Origin: an uncultured Capnocytophaga sp.
GTDB lineage: Bacteria > Bacteroidota > Bacteroidia > Flavobacteriales > Flavobacteriaceae
Length of the DNA: 5,298 nucleotides
NCBI RefSeq assembly: GCF_938029845.1
Contig: NZ_CALHGG010000107.1
Location: 1-5,298 of the forward strand
Direction: 5' to 3'
The first letter of the stretch is position 1, and every line of letters starts with the position of its first letter. Under the pieces are notes generated by a model. The model ran no database searches. It saw only the letters and a program-made list of their open reading frames with translations, and had not been told where the DNA came from. Both the position numbers and the translations under genes were made by a program. Below are positions 1 through 5,298 of the stretch, piece by piece.

Positions 1-1124
1 GCTTGCTTGTCAAAGAACAGGCAAGCGTTAAGGTTATTATGACTGAAGATGCCGAAGCATTTGTAACCCCACTTACCCTTTCGGTACTCTCCAAAAACAA
101 GGTATATACCGTATTCCAATCTCAAGAACATGAGTGGCATAGTCATGTGGAACTTGCCCAGTGGGCAGATGCCTTTGTCATTGCTCCTGCAACGGCCAAC
201 ACCTTGGCGAAGATGTCCCATGGATTGTGTGACAACCTCCTTTTGGCGACCTATCTCTCGGCTAAGTGTCCCGTTTTCTTTGCCCCTGCTATGGATTTGG
301 ATATGTATGCCCACCCTAGCACTAAGAACAATATCACTCTTTTACAATCTTTTGACAACCATCTTATTCCCAGCGAATTTGGAGAATTAGCCAGTGGTTT
401 GGTAGGTGAGGGACGTATGGCGGAGCCTGAGAGCATAGTAGCCCAATTGGCTGCTTTCTTCTTTGCCCAGAAAAACCTCTTCAAGGACAAAAAGATACTC
501 ATTACTGCTGGCCCTACCTATGAGATGATAGACCCTGTGCGATTTGTAGGTAATTTCTCTTCTGGGAAAATGGGGGTAGCACTTGCCAATATAGCTGCAC
601 TTATGGGAGCTGAAGTAACCCTTATCCTTGGTCCCACTGCCCCTCATGCTATAGAAAGTAGTGTAAAGGTACTCCCTGTGATAAGCGCCGAACAGATGTA
701 TGAAACTGCTCAAGAGGCATTTGCCCATACCGATATCGCTATACTAGCCGCTGCCGTTGCTGACTATAAGCCGCTGGCACAAGCCCCCCAAAAGATTAAG
801 AAGAAAACAGAACAACTCTCTTTGGAGCTAACAAAAACCCAAGATATTTTAGCCTCCTTAGGAGCGCAGAAAGATAGGCAACTGCTTATTGGCTTTGCCC
901 TAGAAACAGAAAACGAATTGGAGAATGCCAAAGGGAAACTCACCCGCAAGCACTTAGATGCCATAGTGCTCAACTCTCTCAATGACAAGGGAGCAGGTTT
1001 CTCGGTGGATACCAACCAAGTTACTTTTATTACCCGTAAGGACAAGGTAGTACCTATACCGCTGAAAACCAAGACGGAGATCGCTACCGATATCCTGACC
1101 CTTATTCACGACGAATTGTTATAA
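1..1124 (+). CDS. coaBC: Bifunctional phosphopantothenoylcysteine decarboxylase / phosphopantothenate-cysteine ligase, 5' end missing
   Basis: This cytosolic enzyme carries out two successive steps of coenzyme A synthesis: CTP-dependent coupling of 4'-phosphopantothenate to cysteine (CoaB), then FMN-dependent decarboxylation to 4'-phosphopantetheine (CoaC). The visible 373 codons begin inside the CoaC flavoprotein fold. Only about 25-30 N-terminal residues (the first strand and glycine-rich FMN loop) lie before the window, so the TTG at 3 is not the start. Numbering from that codon, CoaC shows the catalytic His48 in HVELAQWAD, the FMN/substrate segment APATANTLAK (61-70), PAMDLDMY (95-102) and the flap ASGLVGEGRM (130-139). 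CoaB starts near 161 with ITAGPTYEMIDPVR, then NFSSGKMG (184-191), AAAVADY (249-255), KIKKK (264-268), the DIL segment (281-283) and GFALETE (297-303). The C-terminus looks complete. Two CoaC positions differ from E. coli Dfp: Asp98 where Asn is expected and Ser131 where Cys is expected. Family assignment is certain. Confidence 0.97.
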   Translation, partial: LLVKEQASVKVIMTEDAEAFVTPLTLSVLSKNKVYTVFQSQEHEWHSHVELAQWADAFVIAPATANTLAKMSHGLCDNLLLATYLSAKCPVFFAPAMDLDMYAHPSTKNNITLLQSFDNHLIPSEFGELASGLVGEGRMAEPESIVAQLAAFFFAQKNLFKDKKILITAGPTYEMIDPVRFVGNFSSGKMGVALANIAALMGAEVTLILGPTAPHAIESSVKVLPVISAEQMYETAQEAFAHTDIAILAAAVADYKPLAQAPQKIKKKTEQLSLELTKTQDILASLGAQKDRQLLIGFALETENELENAKGKLTRKHLDAIVLNSLNDKGAGFSVDTNQVTFITRKDKVVPIPLKTKTEIATDILTLIHDELL

Positions 1125-1130
1125 ATCAAA

Positions 1131-1150
1131 GGGCAAATGGCCATTTGCCC
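1131..1150. repeat. Perfect 20-bp palindrome in the coaBC-porD gap
   Basis: The arms GGGCAAATGG and CCATTTGCCC are exact reverse complements with no spacer. They begin 7 nt after the coaBC stop codon and end 19 nt before the porD ATG. The right side continues as CTAC without a matching left flank. No T-run follows, so an intrinsic terminator is unlikely. In RNA it would form a strong stem between two probably co-transcribed genes, which could affect processing or stability. As DNA it resembles a dispersed REP-like palindrome. The symmetry is directly visible; the role is inferred. Confidence 0.85.
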
Positions 1151-1169
1151 CTACACATACGATAACATT

Positions 1170-2054
1170 ATGAAAAAACAACTCTTTATTCTTTTCTCAC
1201 TGCTTAGCCTTAGTGCTTTGGCACAGGAACTCTCCTGCAAGGTAACCATCAATACCCAACGGGTGAACCAAACCAACCAACGGGTATTCAATACGCTACA
1301 ACGTTCCTTACAAGAGTTCATCAACCGCAAGGCATGGACAGACCTCAAGACAAGAGACCATGAGCGTATAGACTGTTCTTTCGTCTTTACCGTCTCCTCC
1401 TATGAGAACAATATGCTCACCACTGATGTACAGATACAAGCCTCCCGCCCTGTATATGGGAGTACTTACCAAACACCACTGCTGAACTACCAAGAGAAAG
1501 GAGTTACTTTTTCCTATTTGGAAAATGAGCCTATTTACTTCAATCCCAGCAACTTTACTTCCAACCTTTCCTCCTTTATCGCCTACTACGCACTGATTAT
1601 CATAGGAGTAGATGCTGATACTTTCTCCCCTGATGGAGGCAAACCCTACTTTGAGAAAGCCTTGGCCGTAGTGCTCAATGCCCAAGGAAGTGGAGACAAT
1701 GCTTGGTTACAGAATGGTTCTAACAACCGTTGGCAGATGATTACCGACCTGCTCTCCAATGATTTTTCAGCCATTCACAAGGTGCTCTATACCTATCATC
1801 GCCAAGGCTTAGACCTTATGAGCCAAGATACCCAAAAGGCTAAAAACGGTATAGGGGAAGCCCTTTTGATGCTTAACGAATTGAACTATAGCCGTATCAA
1901 CCGCTTTATGGCTAAGCTCTTCTTTGATGCTAAAACGGAGGAACTCTTCCAAATCCTATCGGAAGGAAAACCCTTAGAGAAAAAGCAAGAGGTACAAAAT
2001 ATCCTCCTAAAATTGGCCCCTACTCATGCACAACAATGGGGACAGATTAAGTGA
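1170..2054 (+). CDS. porD: DUF4835 family exported protein (PorD-type, type IX secretion associated)
   Basis: This 294-residue secreted protein belongs to the DUF4835 family, named PorD in recent Bacteroidota annotation because of its link to the type IX secretion system. Its biochemical role is not settled. The start is the ATG at 1170, which opens a clear signal peptide (KK, a hydrophobic core, then ALA before Gln19). The in-frame ATG at 1137 would add 11 residues encoded by the palindrome and spoil the signal peptide. Family hallmarks, recalled from Flavobacterium homologues, appear in order: ELSCKVTIN (20-28), the QTNQRVFNTLQRSL segment (34-47), ERIDC (65-69), VSSYENN and the IQASRPVYGSTY stretch (89-100), IIIGVDADTF (143-152), NRWQMITDLLSND (186-198) and FFDAKTEEL (251-259), ending QWGQIK. 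Cys23 and Cys69 are the only cysteines in the mature protein and could form a disulfide. The length is full for the family. It lies 45 bp after coaBC, the usual Bacteroidota neighbour, so co-transcription is likely. Confidence 0.9.
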   Translation: MKKQLFILFSLLSLSALAQELSCKVTINTQRVNQTNQRVFNTLQRSLQEFINRKAWTDLKTRDHERIDCSFVFTVSSYENNMLTTDVQIQASRPVYGSTYQTPLLNYQEKGVTFSYLENEPIYFNPSNFTSNLSSFIAYYALIIIGVDADTFSPDGGKPYFEKALAVVLNAQGSGDNAWLQNGSNNRWQMITDLLSNDFSAIHKVLYTYHRQGLDLMSQDTQKAKNGIGEALLMLNELNYSRINRFMAKLFFDAKTEELFQILSEGKPLEKKQEVQNILLKLAPTHAQQWGQIK

Positions 2055-2124
2055 CTAGTGACTAACCACTAACAACTAATAACTAACCACTAACCACTAA
2101 TAACTAACAACTAAATAACTAGCC
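2054..2124. repeat. Phased heptanucleotide repeat array (ACTAAYM type)
   Basis: Nine consecutive 7-nt units run in strict phase from 2054 to 2116: ACTAGTG, ACTAACC, ACTAACA, ACTAATA, ACTAACC, ACTAACC, ACTAATA, ACTAACA, ACTAAAT. After one extra A comes a tenth unit, ACTAGCC (2118-2124). The array starts on the last base of the porD stop codon and ends 1 nt before the chaN ATG, so it is essentially the whole intergenic gap. The core ACTAA is constant in units 2-9 and only the last two bases vary; the outer units carry ACTAG. Because 7 is not a multiple of 3, the TAA of each unit cycles through all three forward frames, and TAG does the same on the reverse strand. No promoter box is recognisable inside. 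Function is unknown. Heptamer arrays (STRRs) are known from cyanobacteria, which is an analogy only. Confidence 0.9.
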
Positions 2125-2125
2125 T

Positions 2126-2968
2126 ATGAGAATGGTTTTGTTTTACTTGGGATTATTACTAACTGTGGGAGGTTTTGCTCAGGATAAGAAAGCCTATGTT
2201 TTCTTTGATAAAAACGGCAAACGCACTTCCTACAAGAAGCTTCTTAGAAAGAGCGAAAAAGCAGATGTAGTACTCTTTGGCGAGTATCACAACAACCCTA
2301 TTGCCCATTGGCTAGAACTTGAACTCCTCAAAGACCTACAACCCAAGCGTACCCTTATCCTAGGGGCGGAAATGCTGGAACGAGATAACCAAGAAGCCCT
2401 TGATCGTTACTTGCAAGGCGCTATTGACCAAAAGGGACTAGACACCTTAGCGCGCCTGTGGAACAACCACAAGACGGATTATAAGCCCTTGGTGGATTTT
2501 GCCAAGACGCACCAACTACCTTTTGTAGCGACCAATATTCCTCGCCAGTACGCTAACCTTGTGTATAAGAAGGGAATTCAAGCCCTTGACACGCTTCCCT
2601 CTAGTGAGAAACAATGGATCGTACACCTGCCTTTCCCCTATGACGGCACCCTCTCCCAATATGAGAAGATAAAAAAGATGTCGGGACATAGTACAGATAA
2701 TCTCCCTATGGCACAAGCGATTAAGGATGCCACTATGGCTGAATCCATATGGATGCACCTAAAACCTAATGCCCTTTTTGTACATTTCAATGGGAGTTAC
2801 CACTCTGATTATTACCAAGGTATTGGGTGGTATCTCAAGCGAGAACGCCCTGACCTACGCATCTTGACCATCGGCACTACCTCCCAAGCCGCACTTAAAA
2901 AACTCGCTAAAGAAAACTATAACCAAGCCGATTTTATCTTGGTTGTAGATGAAGATCTCTCTAATTAG
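2126..2968 (+). CDS. ChaN/DUF399 family exported protein (haem-binding uptake, Tiki superfamily)
   Basis: This 280-residue protein belongs to the ChaN (Cofac_haem_bdg, PF04187) family of the Tiki/EreA-like superfamily. The studied Campylobacter ChaN binds haem and is an iron-regulated outer-membrane lipoprotein. Whether this homologue binds haem or is a metal-dependent hydrolase is not known. Visible hallmarks are GEYHNN (52-57) with His61, GAEML (80-84), the WNNH-DYKPLVDFA block (112-126), NIPR (137-140), KDATMA (200-205) and HFNGSYHSD (210-218), followed by WYLKRERPDLRI. The start is the ATG at 2126; the ATG at 2132 is an equally possible alternative. Both give a short type I signal peptide ending GFA before Gln19. 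No cysteine follows it, so this copy is not a lipoprotein despite the usual family name, and is probably periplasmic. It follows the heptamer array and may be read through from porD. In many Bacteroidota I would expect recN at this place. Confidence 0.88.
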   Translation: MRMVLFYLGLLLTVGGFAQDKKAYVFFDKNGKRTSYKKLLRKSEKADVVLFGEYHNNPIAHWLELELLKDLQPKRTLILGAEMLERDNQEALDRYLQGAIDQKGLDTLARLWNNHKTDYKPLVDFAKTHQLPFVATNIPRQYANLVYKKGIQALDTLPSSEKQWIVHLPFPYDGTLSQYEKIKKMSGHSTDNLPMAQAIKDATMAESIWMHLKPNALFVHFNGSYHSDYYQGIGWYLKRERPDLRILTIGTTSQAALKKLAKENYNQADFILVVDEDLSN

Positions 2969-3009
2969 CCCACTAGCTAATTTGTGCATTAGCTACTTAT
3001 ATATTTTTT
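2963..3009. terminator. Possible terminator with two alternative hairpins after chaN
   Basis: Three related segments overlap or follow the chaN stop codon: AATTAGC (2963-2969), TAGCTAAT plus a further T (2974-2982) and ATTAGCTA (2988-2995). The middle one can pair with the first (7 bp, 6-nt loop) or with the third (8 bp, 6-nt loop), but not both. A run of six T follows at 3004-3009, eight bases after the second stem. The stems are AT-rich and the T-run is displaced, so this is a weak terminator at best. It lies between convergent genes, where one is expected. The pairing is visible; the terminator role is inferred. Confidence 0.4.
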
Positions 3010-3067
3010 CAAGAGATTGTATTTCATCATGATATCTTTTAGTGAATAATGGGGCTTGAAACTCTAT

Positions 3068-3526
3068 TTATTTGGTTACATATTTCTTTACTATAAAAAA
3101 GGATGAAACTATATAGACAGAAATAATACCCGCATCAAAAAATCTGTTGAAAAACAAGTTTAGCATTTCCCCCTTGTAAGACAGAAATTCGTCCCAAAAA
3201 TGGTATTCAAAACCTTCTTCTCTTGTCGATAATGAGAATTCTACATATTGGTATATTGTAAAAATCATCGCTCCTATAAAATGGAAACAACCATAAAACA
3301 GCGCATAAAAACCATAACTATCCTTCTTTTTCTTTTCAAATAGCAGAAGTAAAAGAAAGAATACGACAAGAGAAATAACATCTATTTTTTCGCACTGTAT
3401 CATCTGGGTAAAATTATCCGAATTCAGGCTATAAAATATGGGAATATAAAAAATGAATTTGCTAATGAGAACCATTAGCATACTATAAAGAAAGTATTTT
3501 ACTATTTTGTGAAACATATTTTTCAT
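3068..3526 (-). CDS. Small integral membrane protein of unknown function (four predicted helices)
   Basis: I do not recognise this 152-residue protein. Counting from the ATG at 3526 (MKNMFHK), four hydrophobic segments are visible. They lie at about 8-32 (KIVKYFLYS to IFYIPIFY), 49-63 (DVISLVVFF then an L-run), 71-94 (a YGFYALFYGCFHF-type stretch) and 130-148 (DAGIISVYIVSSFFIV). A basic KKKK loop separates helices 2 and 3, and an acidic, aromatic loop (about 97-118, with EEGFEYHFWDE) separates helices 3 and 4. The protein ends in lysines. There is no catalytic motif. The ATG at 3535 would add three residues. Still earlier starts overlap the next gene and add charged, non-hydrophobic sequence, so they are unlikely. 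The segment is clearly AT-rich: two counted 60-base lines gave about 27-33% GC, against about 45-50% in neighbouring genes, which may mean transfer or relaxed selection. It is convergent with chaN and divergent from the 508-residue gene. Confidence 0.68.
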   Translation of the reverse strand: MKNMFHKIVKYFLYSMLMVLISKFIFYIPIFYSLNSDNFTQMIQCEKIDVISLVVFFLLLLLFEKKKKDSYGFYALFYGCFHFIGAMIFTIYQYVEFSLSTREEGFEYHFWDEFLSYKGEMLNLFFNRFFDAGIISVYIVSSFFIVKKYVTK

Positions 3527-3545
3527 AACTATCATTATTTCACGA

Positions 3546-3553
3546 CAAAAATA
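3546..3553 (-). promoter_or_regulatory. Possible Bacteroidota -7 box for the membrane-protein gene
   Basis: The minus strand reads TATTTTTG here, an exact match to the Bacteroidota -7 consensus TAnnTTTG. It ends 10 nt before the ATG at 3535 and 19 nt before the ATG at 3526, so the leader would be very short. I find no convincing TTTG -33 box at the usual distance. The AT-rich context makes a chance match quite possible. If real, the upstream half of this promoter overlaps the start codon of the divergent gene at 3564. Confidence 0.35.
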
Positions 3554-3563
3554 CAATTTTTCT

Positions 3564-5090
3564 ATGAAAAAAATACACCTATTTTTATTTTTGCTTTGTT
3601 CCCTAAGTAGTCTTGCTAAGGTTCCTCTTGACCTTAGGCATGTGGTATACATCTATGAGGACTATTCACTTAAAATAGAGGGGGATAAGGTTTTTATCAT
3701 TCGGAAAACCTATAATGATGCTGATAAAATCTGTTTGTCAAAATGTAAAAAGCAACTCCTGCCTTTTAGTAGCCATGGGGCACATATGATAGGAACTCAC
3801 GATACCGCTGGCAACCTTATTGCCAATGAGCAGTATTATTACAAGGTTTATTGGGGTTGGGACGACAAGATTACAACGGTACCCCTTTTCCCTACAACTA
3901 TGGTTACTGCACACTTTGGCAAGGATTGTTTTAATCTCCAAGGTAAGTGGTATCATGTAGAGGTCAATGAACAAAAGGTAGTCAAAACTCCTATGCCTGA
4001 CTTCCCTGAGCACCCCAGTATCATAGAAGAAAGTCCCAAGGGCTGCTTGCTTAGAGATGAACAATTTGTTTATTGGTATGACCGAGAGACCCTTACCACA
4101 GAAAAACTCAAAGAACTGAATGTAAAGAACGTACGCTTCCACAAACTCGCCTCAGAATACAGTATGCTCTATGATGAGGACACCTTCTATGCGGTTCGCT
4201 ATTGGAATGGAAAACTCCTTGAATGGGAGGATATCACCCAAGATATCAGAGGCTTAGGGCTAAAGAAAAAATTTACCGAAGGCACCCTTATCATCTCTCA
4301 GAAGGAAAGTGGCTACCCTAAATACTTGATAGACTTCAAAGACGAGCGCTTATGGTTATGGGGCGATCCACAGGCTATGTGGAACGAAAAGCTGTTACTT
4401 GTCCCCCTTAGTAGCACTTATATAGATAAACTGGATTGGTTTGAAAAATCAGGCAAGTATTACAAACAAGTAGGTGATTATCTTAATTGGATACCGCCCC
4501 TTGACCTCTCCCCTATCAAGCATCCTAAAGATTTATACCTTGTCAAATACAAGGATTTCTATGATGTTCATTTGGACTTATACCATGATGGAGCGCAGTA
4601 CTATGCCTATGCAGAGGGTTTTCACCCTATCCAGATAGAAAAACGCTTGGTCGAAGCCCTTACTGCCCCAGAGAAATACAGCAATTATCATCGCAATTTT
4701 GACAAGAGAAGAGTCGTACAAATGGCCTTGGTTAGGGATACCTTGGTAGTCTATGAGCTTACCGATTGGTGCGATGCTGCCTATCTAAAACGAGAAAAAC
4801 GGCTACCCCTCAAAATCCTAAAAGAGATTCCCCTAACGGGGCCTCTGAAAGACCTAGGTGTGTGCTATGCTACCCCTAGTGAGCTGCTTATAGGAGCAGA
4901 AGTAATTCCTCATCAAGCCGACTTTGATAGTCTTACCTTTATCGCTTGTATGGAGAACACGGACAAGAAAACTAAAAAGACCATTTATTTCTGCTATTTC
5001 AAGGACAAAAACAACACTTATTGTTATTCCACTGACCAAAAAGGTCTAAGGATTATCAAGCATTTTTATGATGAGATCATTTGCCAATAA
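3564..5090 (+). CDS. Exported aromatic-rich protein of unknown function, possibly DKNYY-like
   Basis: This is a 508-residue protein whose family I cannot name with confidence. The start is the ATG at 3564, which gives a textbook signal peptide (MKKIHLFLFLLCSLSSLA, cut near Lys19). There is no lipobox at the cleavage site, so it is predicted to be periplasmic or extracellular. The mature part is unusually rich in Tyr, Trp, Lys and Asp and reads as many short alternating strands, for example YYYKVYWGWDDK (91-102), KWYHVEV (128-134), EQFVYWYDRET (166-176), YLIDFKDERLWLW (254-266) and LYLVKYKDFYDVHLDLY (324-340). This suggests an all-beta, perhaps repeat-like or propeller-like fold. Near the end, FKDKNNTYCY (479-488) resembles the DKNYY motif of a family seen in Bacteroidota and Fusobacteria, but I see only one such copy. 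No catalytic motif, transmembrane helix or type IX C-terminal signal is evident. Base composition is like the core genes, unlike its divergent AT-rich neighbour. Confidence 0.78.
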   Translation: MKKIHLFLFLLCSLSSLAKVPLDLRHVVYIYEDYSLKIEGDKVFIIRKTYNDADKICLSKCKKQLLPFSSHGAHMIGTHDTAGNLIANEQYYYKVYWGWDDKITTVPLFPTTMVTAHFGKDCFNLQGKWYHVEVNEQKVVKTPMPDFPEHPSIIEESPKGCLLRDEQFVYWYDRETLTTEKLKELNVKNVRFHKLASEYSMLYDEDTFYAVRYWNGKLLEWEDITQDIRGLGLKKKFTEGTLIISQKESGYPKYLIDFKDERLWLWGDPQAMWNEKLLLVPLSSTYIDKLDWFEKSGKYYKQVGDYLNWIPPLDLSPIKHPKDLYLVKYKDFYDVHLDLYHDGAQYYAYAEGFHPIQIEKRLVEALTAPEKYSNYHRNFDKRRVVQMALVRDTLVVYELTDWCDAAYLKREKRLPLKILKEIPLTGPLKDLGVCYATPSELLIGAEVIPHQADFDSLTFIACMENTDKKTKKTIYFCYFKDKNNTYCYSTDQKGLRIIKHFYDEIICQ

Positions 5091-5164
5091 AACCATTTTT
5101 TTGCTATCACAGCCATTTTCTTCTATAGCCCACAAGTAGTATAAGATACAAACTTACCAGTGCG

Positions 5165-5223
5165 TTAATTACAAAATTAAGTTTCGCAGGTCATTTTTAG
5201 GTTATAATTAGATTTGTAATTAA
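5165..5223. promoter_or_regulatory. 11-bp inverted repeat overlapping two mirrored -7-like boxes
   Basis: TTAATTACAAA (5165-5175) and TTTGTAATTAA (5213-5223) are exact reverse complements 37 nt apart. Each arm contains the last four bases of a TAnnTTTG match. On the plus strand this is TAGATTTG (5209-5216), and on the minus strand it is TAATTTTG (5179 down to 5172). Both are followed by the same TAATTAA. The plus-strand box could drive a gene beyond the right edge; the leftward one would run toward the end of the 508-residue gene. No clear TTTG -33 box is visible for either. A binding site, a divergent promoter or the ends of a small element are all possible. Confidence 0.4.
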
Positions 5224-5250
5224 TTGATAATCAATATATTGCAAAATAAA

Positions 5251-5278
5251 CCTCCCCCTTACCCCCTCCGAGAGGGGG
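5251..5278. repeat. GC-rich hairpin module flanked by AATAAA direct repeats
   Basis: CCCCCTC (5262-5268) and GAGGGGG (5272-5278) form a perfect 7-bp stem with a CGA loop. A second C-tract, CCCCCTT (5254-5260), could pair with the same G-tract using one G-T wobble. The 28-bp module lies in AT-rich sequence and is bounded exactly by AATAAA at 5245-5250 and 5279-5284. No T-run follows on either strand, so it is not a standard terminator. It resembles dispersed C-rich/G-rich intergenic hairpins in Bacteroidota. If transcribed from the box at 5209 it would lie in a 5' leader. Confidence 0.7.
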
Positions 5279-5298
5279 AATAAATTCGTTGAAAAAGA

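Noticed and set aside
387..728. 113-codon open frame antisense to coaBC
   Set aside because: It lies wholly opposite a conserved enzyme gene, has no recognisable domain and no credible start context; it is a coding shadow.
1137..1169. Upstream in-frame ATG that would lengthen the DUF4835/PorD protein by 11 residues
   Set aside because: The codons come from the palindrome and would place MAICPYTYDNI before an otherwise perfect signal peptide beginning at 1170.
2054..2124. Reading the heptamer array as a CRISPR or iteron-type origin
   Set aside because: The units are too short with no spacers, and there is no adjacent replication or Cas gene.
3007..3061. TTTCAAG / CTTGAAA inverted repeat
   Set aside because: Only 7 bp with a 41-nt loop in AT-rich sequence; expected by chance.
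3527..3652. Extended N-terminus of the minus-strand membrane protein
   Set aside because: It would overlap the signal-peptide codons of the divergent gene and adds charged residues with no hydrophobic or family character; starts at 3526 or 3535 fit better.
3738..4142. 134-codon open frame antisense to the 508-residue gene
   Set aside because: It is a low-complexity product opposite a convincing exported protein, with no initiation signal; a shadow.
5096..5102. Run of seven T just after the 508-residue gene, as a terminator
   Set aside because: Only a 5-bp ATGAT/ATCAT pairing lies before it, within the coding end and separated by 15 nt; too weak to call.
5223..5235. ATTGAT-A-ATCAAT palindrome
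   Set aside because: Short and AT-only apart from one G-C pair in an AT-rich region; not distinguishable from chance on its own, though it lies just downstream of the box at 5209.

Overview
The window looks like a chromosomal piece of a Bacteroidota bacterium, most likely Flavobacteriaceae and possibly Capnocytophaga. This rests on three things. A CoaBC gene is followed directly by a DUF4835/PorD-type gene, as is usual in this phylum. The exported proteins carry Bacteroidota-style signal peptides ending in 'AQ'. Shine-Dalgarno sites are weak or absent, and several exact copies of the Bacteroidota -7 box TAnnTTTG occur. The genus is a guess; the phylum is secure.

Layout. Positions 1-1124 (+) hold the last ~373 codons of coaBC (coenzyme A synthesis), cut by the window edge. 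A perfect 20-bp palindrome fills most of the 45-bp gap to a DUF4835/PorD gene (1170-2054, +), which encodes a secreted protein linked to the type IX secretion system. The next gap is almost entirely a phased heptamer repeat (ACTAAYM type, 2054-2124). It is followed by an exported ChaN/DUF399 protein (2126-2968, +). A hairpin region then closes the plus-strand block. An AT-rich segment follows, with a small four-helix membrane protein of unknown function on the minus strand (3068-3526). It is divergent from, and less than 40 bp away from, a 508-residue exported protein of unknown function that is rich in aromatic residues (3564-5090, +). The last 208 bp have no gene but contain an 11-bp inverted repeat overlapping two mirrored -7-like boxes, and a GC-rich hairpin flanked exactly by AATAAA direct repeats.

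Working together: coaBC and porD are probably one transcription unit (the coupling is positional, not functional), and chaN may be co-transcribed across the heptamer array. The two unknown genes form a divergent pair that looks like accessory content next to a conserved housekeeping block. I see no clear novel multi-gene system. The most distinctive signals are the intergenic repeats and the altered CoaC active-site residues.
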